Shown here piece after piece: positions 60,501-64,000 of a stretch of DNA of 64,000 nt. The notes below the pieces were generated by a model, which ran no database searches, had not been told where the DNA came from, and worked only from the letters and a program-made list of their open reading frames with translations. The translations under genes and the position numbers were made by a program. This stretch comes from Seison nebaliae (lineage: Eukaryota > Rotifera > Pararotatoria > Seisonacea > Seisonidae). Each line of letters starts with the position of its first letter. The first letter of the stretch is position 1. The stretch spans positions 1-64,000 of the forward strand of contig JALJEE010000092.1 of the NCBI GenBank assembly GCA_023231475.1, in the 5' to 3' direction.

Positions 60501-63500
60501 GGAGATGAAAGTTTAAAACTGGAAATTTGAGAATTGAAATTCAAATGAATTCAATTTTTTATTGAAAGTTTAATTGTTTGAAGATTCTTGTCAATTCATT
60601 ATTATATCAATGAAATGGTGGGAAAAGTCTAGTGAAGGAAATTGATGGAAGTAGAATTAGTGTCTGGAGTAAGATTGAAGATGTAAATTTGAAGTAGTTT
60701 CCGTATTTGGAGTAGGTAAAATTTAATTTATTGACGAGAGCGATCAGATTCCGTTAGCTAATGAATGAAGGTGGTGATGAATGATATGTACATTTTGGGA
60801 GAGGAATTAATGGAATCGAGATGAATCACTTATCAGAGATGTGAAGCAATGAGAGAATTAATTTAGTAAGTATCTTCACCGAACGTAAGTAGATGGATAT
60901 TGGATTGGAACGATATGCAAATGTATGTCCTCTGGAAAATAAATGAATGTTGTTGTGCTTCAATCGATTTATTTCACACGTAAATGTCAATAAAGTAATC
61001 TTTCATTTTCTACGTTTCCTTGTTAGTATTGAAAGTGCTAGAACCATCAATAAATGATACAGAACATTTGTATAAAGTGTTTTGTCATTTTGTTGTTCAT
61101 TTAGAGAATAGGCAAGATTAGTATTCCAACAATAAGTTTTCATTTCATTCGTTCATGTTATATAAACAATTCACAACCAAATTTCTTCTCAACAACATAT
61201 CGTCTTCCTTTTTCCAAATGAATGTTAACTACTATTTTTCTTAATCGTTCGCTTGTCATTTATTGTTACTTCTGCTTCATTTCCAAAGTGAAGAAACAGC
61301 AGATTTTTCCTTTCTATGAATAACTTCACCTCGTTGGTAAGAATGTCGGAGACTTCCAAAGAACCACCTCGCTCTATCGCACAACGACTAACATTTCTTG
61401 AATGAATTTCATGTGTAAAATAGTTCTCATCGTTCAGACATCAGTCAAATAATTATCTGCTGTAAAAAGAGGAATGAATATAATTTCTCCGACATCTTTA
61501 CGAAGTCGACTCGGTATGATTTGATTAAAGATATAATTTGCATAAGATATGAAATTCGTAGAAGAAGTTGGAGACATGATCTCCGATCGTAATAATTTAC
61601 ACTCATTTCTTCAAGTTCATGCTACGCAATTATCAGTTGGAAACACTAACACATCAATGTTGCGTGTAGTATTGTTCTTCTTTTTCTTCTTCTTCTTCTA
61701 CATCTTCTTTAGATAAAACTTCGATAATGATTAATTGTTCGCAATTGATCTGTGTCAATCAAAAGAAATTCATAAAGATATTTTGATTAACCTAATCCTT
61801 CTTATTTATTTCTACTCATTTCTATCCTTTGTCATTGACGAGAGGGACATCAATTGCTAAATGGATCAGATAAGATTATATGAGCATATAATTTGATAAA
61901 AAGAAGATTGATTCACTAAATTTCCTTATTAAAATATTCTCATTTAATTCATCTTCATTTTAACCGGAAGATTTTCCTCATTCAAATTACCCAAATTTGT
62001 CCAACAAATATTCGTTCGAGCATAAATTCCTAATATTGACATTTTTACACCTAAAAAAATTCCATCTACAATTTCTTAATTTTGTTCTGTGAAAGAAAAT
62101 TGGTGAGTAAATCAAAAACTATATATCTCGCCAACATTTTAAGAAAAAAGGACATCTGGACCAGTTTCTTCTTTGTTTTATGAGAGTGAAACTGATTCCT
62201 TCATATCGGCGACTAACGATGGTACTTGTGTTTAGAATGTGAAGTGAATTCCATATTCACATATCATCACATGTCAAATTATCCAAATTTGTAATATATC
62301 CGGTAATATTATGAGGTCTCACTTCCCATCAGTCACAACTCTACGAAGTGACTCCATTATCAATGAACGACATCGAATTCATTTCAAACCGAATCGGTAA
62401 ACATATTTTTTAATATTCAGAGTTGGAATGACTCATCATTTAACGAGTAACGTAAACAACAGACATGTTATATAGATGTTTCCCCTCAAGAGGATGAGGA
62501 GAATAAATTGAATTTAGGAAAGAATGTTCATCATATTCATCGGACGATATTCATGTCGATTTTCGTTGATTCATTACATTATCCATCGTCATCTAAAGAG
62601 GTTAAGACAGAAAATGAAAACGAAAATATTTTTTGGACAATTGAAAAGTTATAAATTTTTCATATATTCTTAATTAACCATCAGAAATAACAAGACAAAC
62701 AACAATCCAATGGAAATTGTAAGTCAAAATGTTTTTTCGTTTTATCCCGTATCTCTTTTGTCCTATAACAATTTCCATAATATTTAATTTCAATCAGAAC
62801 GAGTCGTTTCGCCTCATCATCTTTTAAAAGGATAATGTTGCCGTTGTTATTGTTTTAGTGGATTATTATTATTATGATGACGACGATCTTCATTCTTCTT
62901 TTATTCCTCTTCACTCTTACAGATTATTCAATATTTATTCAAAATTCTTATTCATATCACTTCTCCTTTTGGAGAAAAGAAGAATGGTTCTTCTTACTTT
63001 GGTTTTATTTAAATAAATCTCAAAAAAATTATTTTAAGTTATATCACAAATTCTCATTCCTCCTTCCATAAATAGTGGAAGAAATCTCAGTAGATGGCGA
63101 TATTAATCAGATATTTTCAAACGACTTTCCTACTTCCCAACCGTTCTTATTTTGTTGCGCAACTTATCATCGAATCAATTGTTTACATTGAACTACGTGT
63201 AACACTAAAACTCTCGTACTTTTTTCTTGTTCTTATCGAAATGAAGGAAGTTTAACAGGAAATAGAATGATCATTCCCTCCAACTCATTCTCCAACGAAT
63301 GTGTCGAGTATATCTTCTTTTCGAAAAAGAAATATAGGAAGTGCCAATAGATAACAATGGACCTTTTTTATGGTAAGAGAGTCAGATTGATGTTGTTGGA
63401 GTTGACAATAATAGATGAAATTGAAGAGGATATCTTATCAAAAATATTTCACACTTCACAAGAAGATCGATGAAATAAAGAAGAATGACCAATTCGTTTA

Positions 63501-64000
63501 CTATACGGGAAAATTGATCTTTTATCAGGATATCTCATTCCTTTTTTCATCTTCGGAATGGAAATCACTCGAATTTAGTACGGGAATTGAGTCTAGGATA
63601 AAATTTTTCAATTATAGTTAATTCAAATCCTTTTAATCTCTCCATTTGCTTCATCTTCTTGACCATATCCGAAAGAAATCGAGTTATTATTATCAAATAT
63701 TATGTAAAAATAAAAATTACCGTACGTCACATTTGCTTTTGTCACATAAAGTGACATTATAAAAATTAATCGATATTAGTATCAAAATATTTTATTTGAA
63801 CGTTATTATAATTAAGAAGTTTCTTTGATGGATAATTTTTTACTTTTAAAACATCGTTAAAAAGAATTTAAAAAATTATTGTTAGTTCATATGTAGATTT
63901 CAACACAGTAAAATAAAGACCATGAATATTAATAATGGAAACCGAGAACCAATTTTTGTTCACGATTTATTTATTTCCAATGATTATTTTTATTTCCGAC
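57553..64000. other. gene-poor AT-rich stretch to the window end
   Basis: No supported gene in 6.4 kb. A plus frame at 62874-63071 starts with ATG and a hydrophobic signal-like segment (MMTTIFILLLFLFTLTDYS), giving a 65-aa possible secreted peptide, but the rest is low-complexity. A TTC-rich microsatellite lies at about 61676-61699. The frame at 63415-63621 has no recognisable content. The first few hundred bases probably include the phosphatase promoter. Confidence 0.4.

Overview
The window is eukaryotic nuclear DNA from an invertebrate animal. It is AT-rich and has spliced genes with GT-AG introns, many only 43-50 nt long. The conserved genes are animal ones: mitofusin, MEK, GRK2, NIM1 kinase, afadin/Canoe, a Gal3ST-type sulfotransferase, a PPTC7-like phosphatase and MRPS23. 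Poly-Gln is written mostly as CAA. This compact style would fit a small ecdysozoan genome such as an acariform mite, but nothing in the sequence proves the taxon. I saw no convincing tRNA, rRNA or CRISPR array.

Layout. 0-6.3 kb: a possible partial gene end, the 3' part of an unrecognised minus-strand gene with a frame break, a 30-bp tandem repeat, an orphan protein with a kinesin-13-like N-terminus, and an unexplained purine-rich block. 6.4-8.9 kb: mitofusin in seven exons, convergent with an intronless MEK-type MAP2K (9.3-10.6 kb). 12.1-15.5 kb, minus strand: two small predicted secreted proteins found only by following mini-introns, then a type II membrane Gal-3-O-sulfotransferase. 15.5-21 kb: mostly non-coding, with a 409-bp hAT-like foldback element flanked by a perfect 8-bp duplication. 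21.0-27.4 kb: MRPS23, then 242 bp downstream a 5.7-kb single-exon afadin that lacks a recognisable FHA domain. 28.2 kb: a third small secreted candidate. 29.7-32.0 kb: NIM1-type AMPK-related kinase ending in a CaaX box. 34.8-37.6 kb, minus strand: GRK2 in about 12 exons. 37.6-52.2 kb: a gene-poor stretch with microsatellites, a telomere-like heptamer array, a structured inverted-repeat block and a long foldback element. 52.2-57.6 kb, minus strand: PPTC7-like phosphatase whose 3.5-kb intron holds a same-strand single-pass membrane protein gene. 57.6-64 kb: no supported gene.

The conserved genes are a mixed set of housekeeping and signalling functions: mitochondrial fusion, mitochondrial translation and phosphatase control, Ras/MAPK signalling, GPCR desensitisation, adherens junctions and Golgi sulfation. 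They do not form one pathway. MEK and afadin both lie in Ras-family signalling, but their proximity here is probably chance. All exon models come from reading frames, splice signals and remembered family alignments. No search was run.
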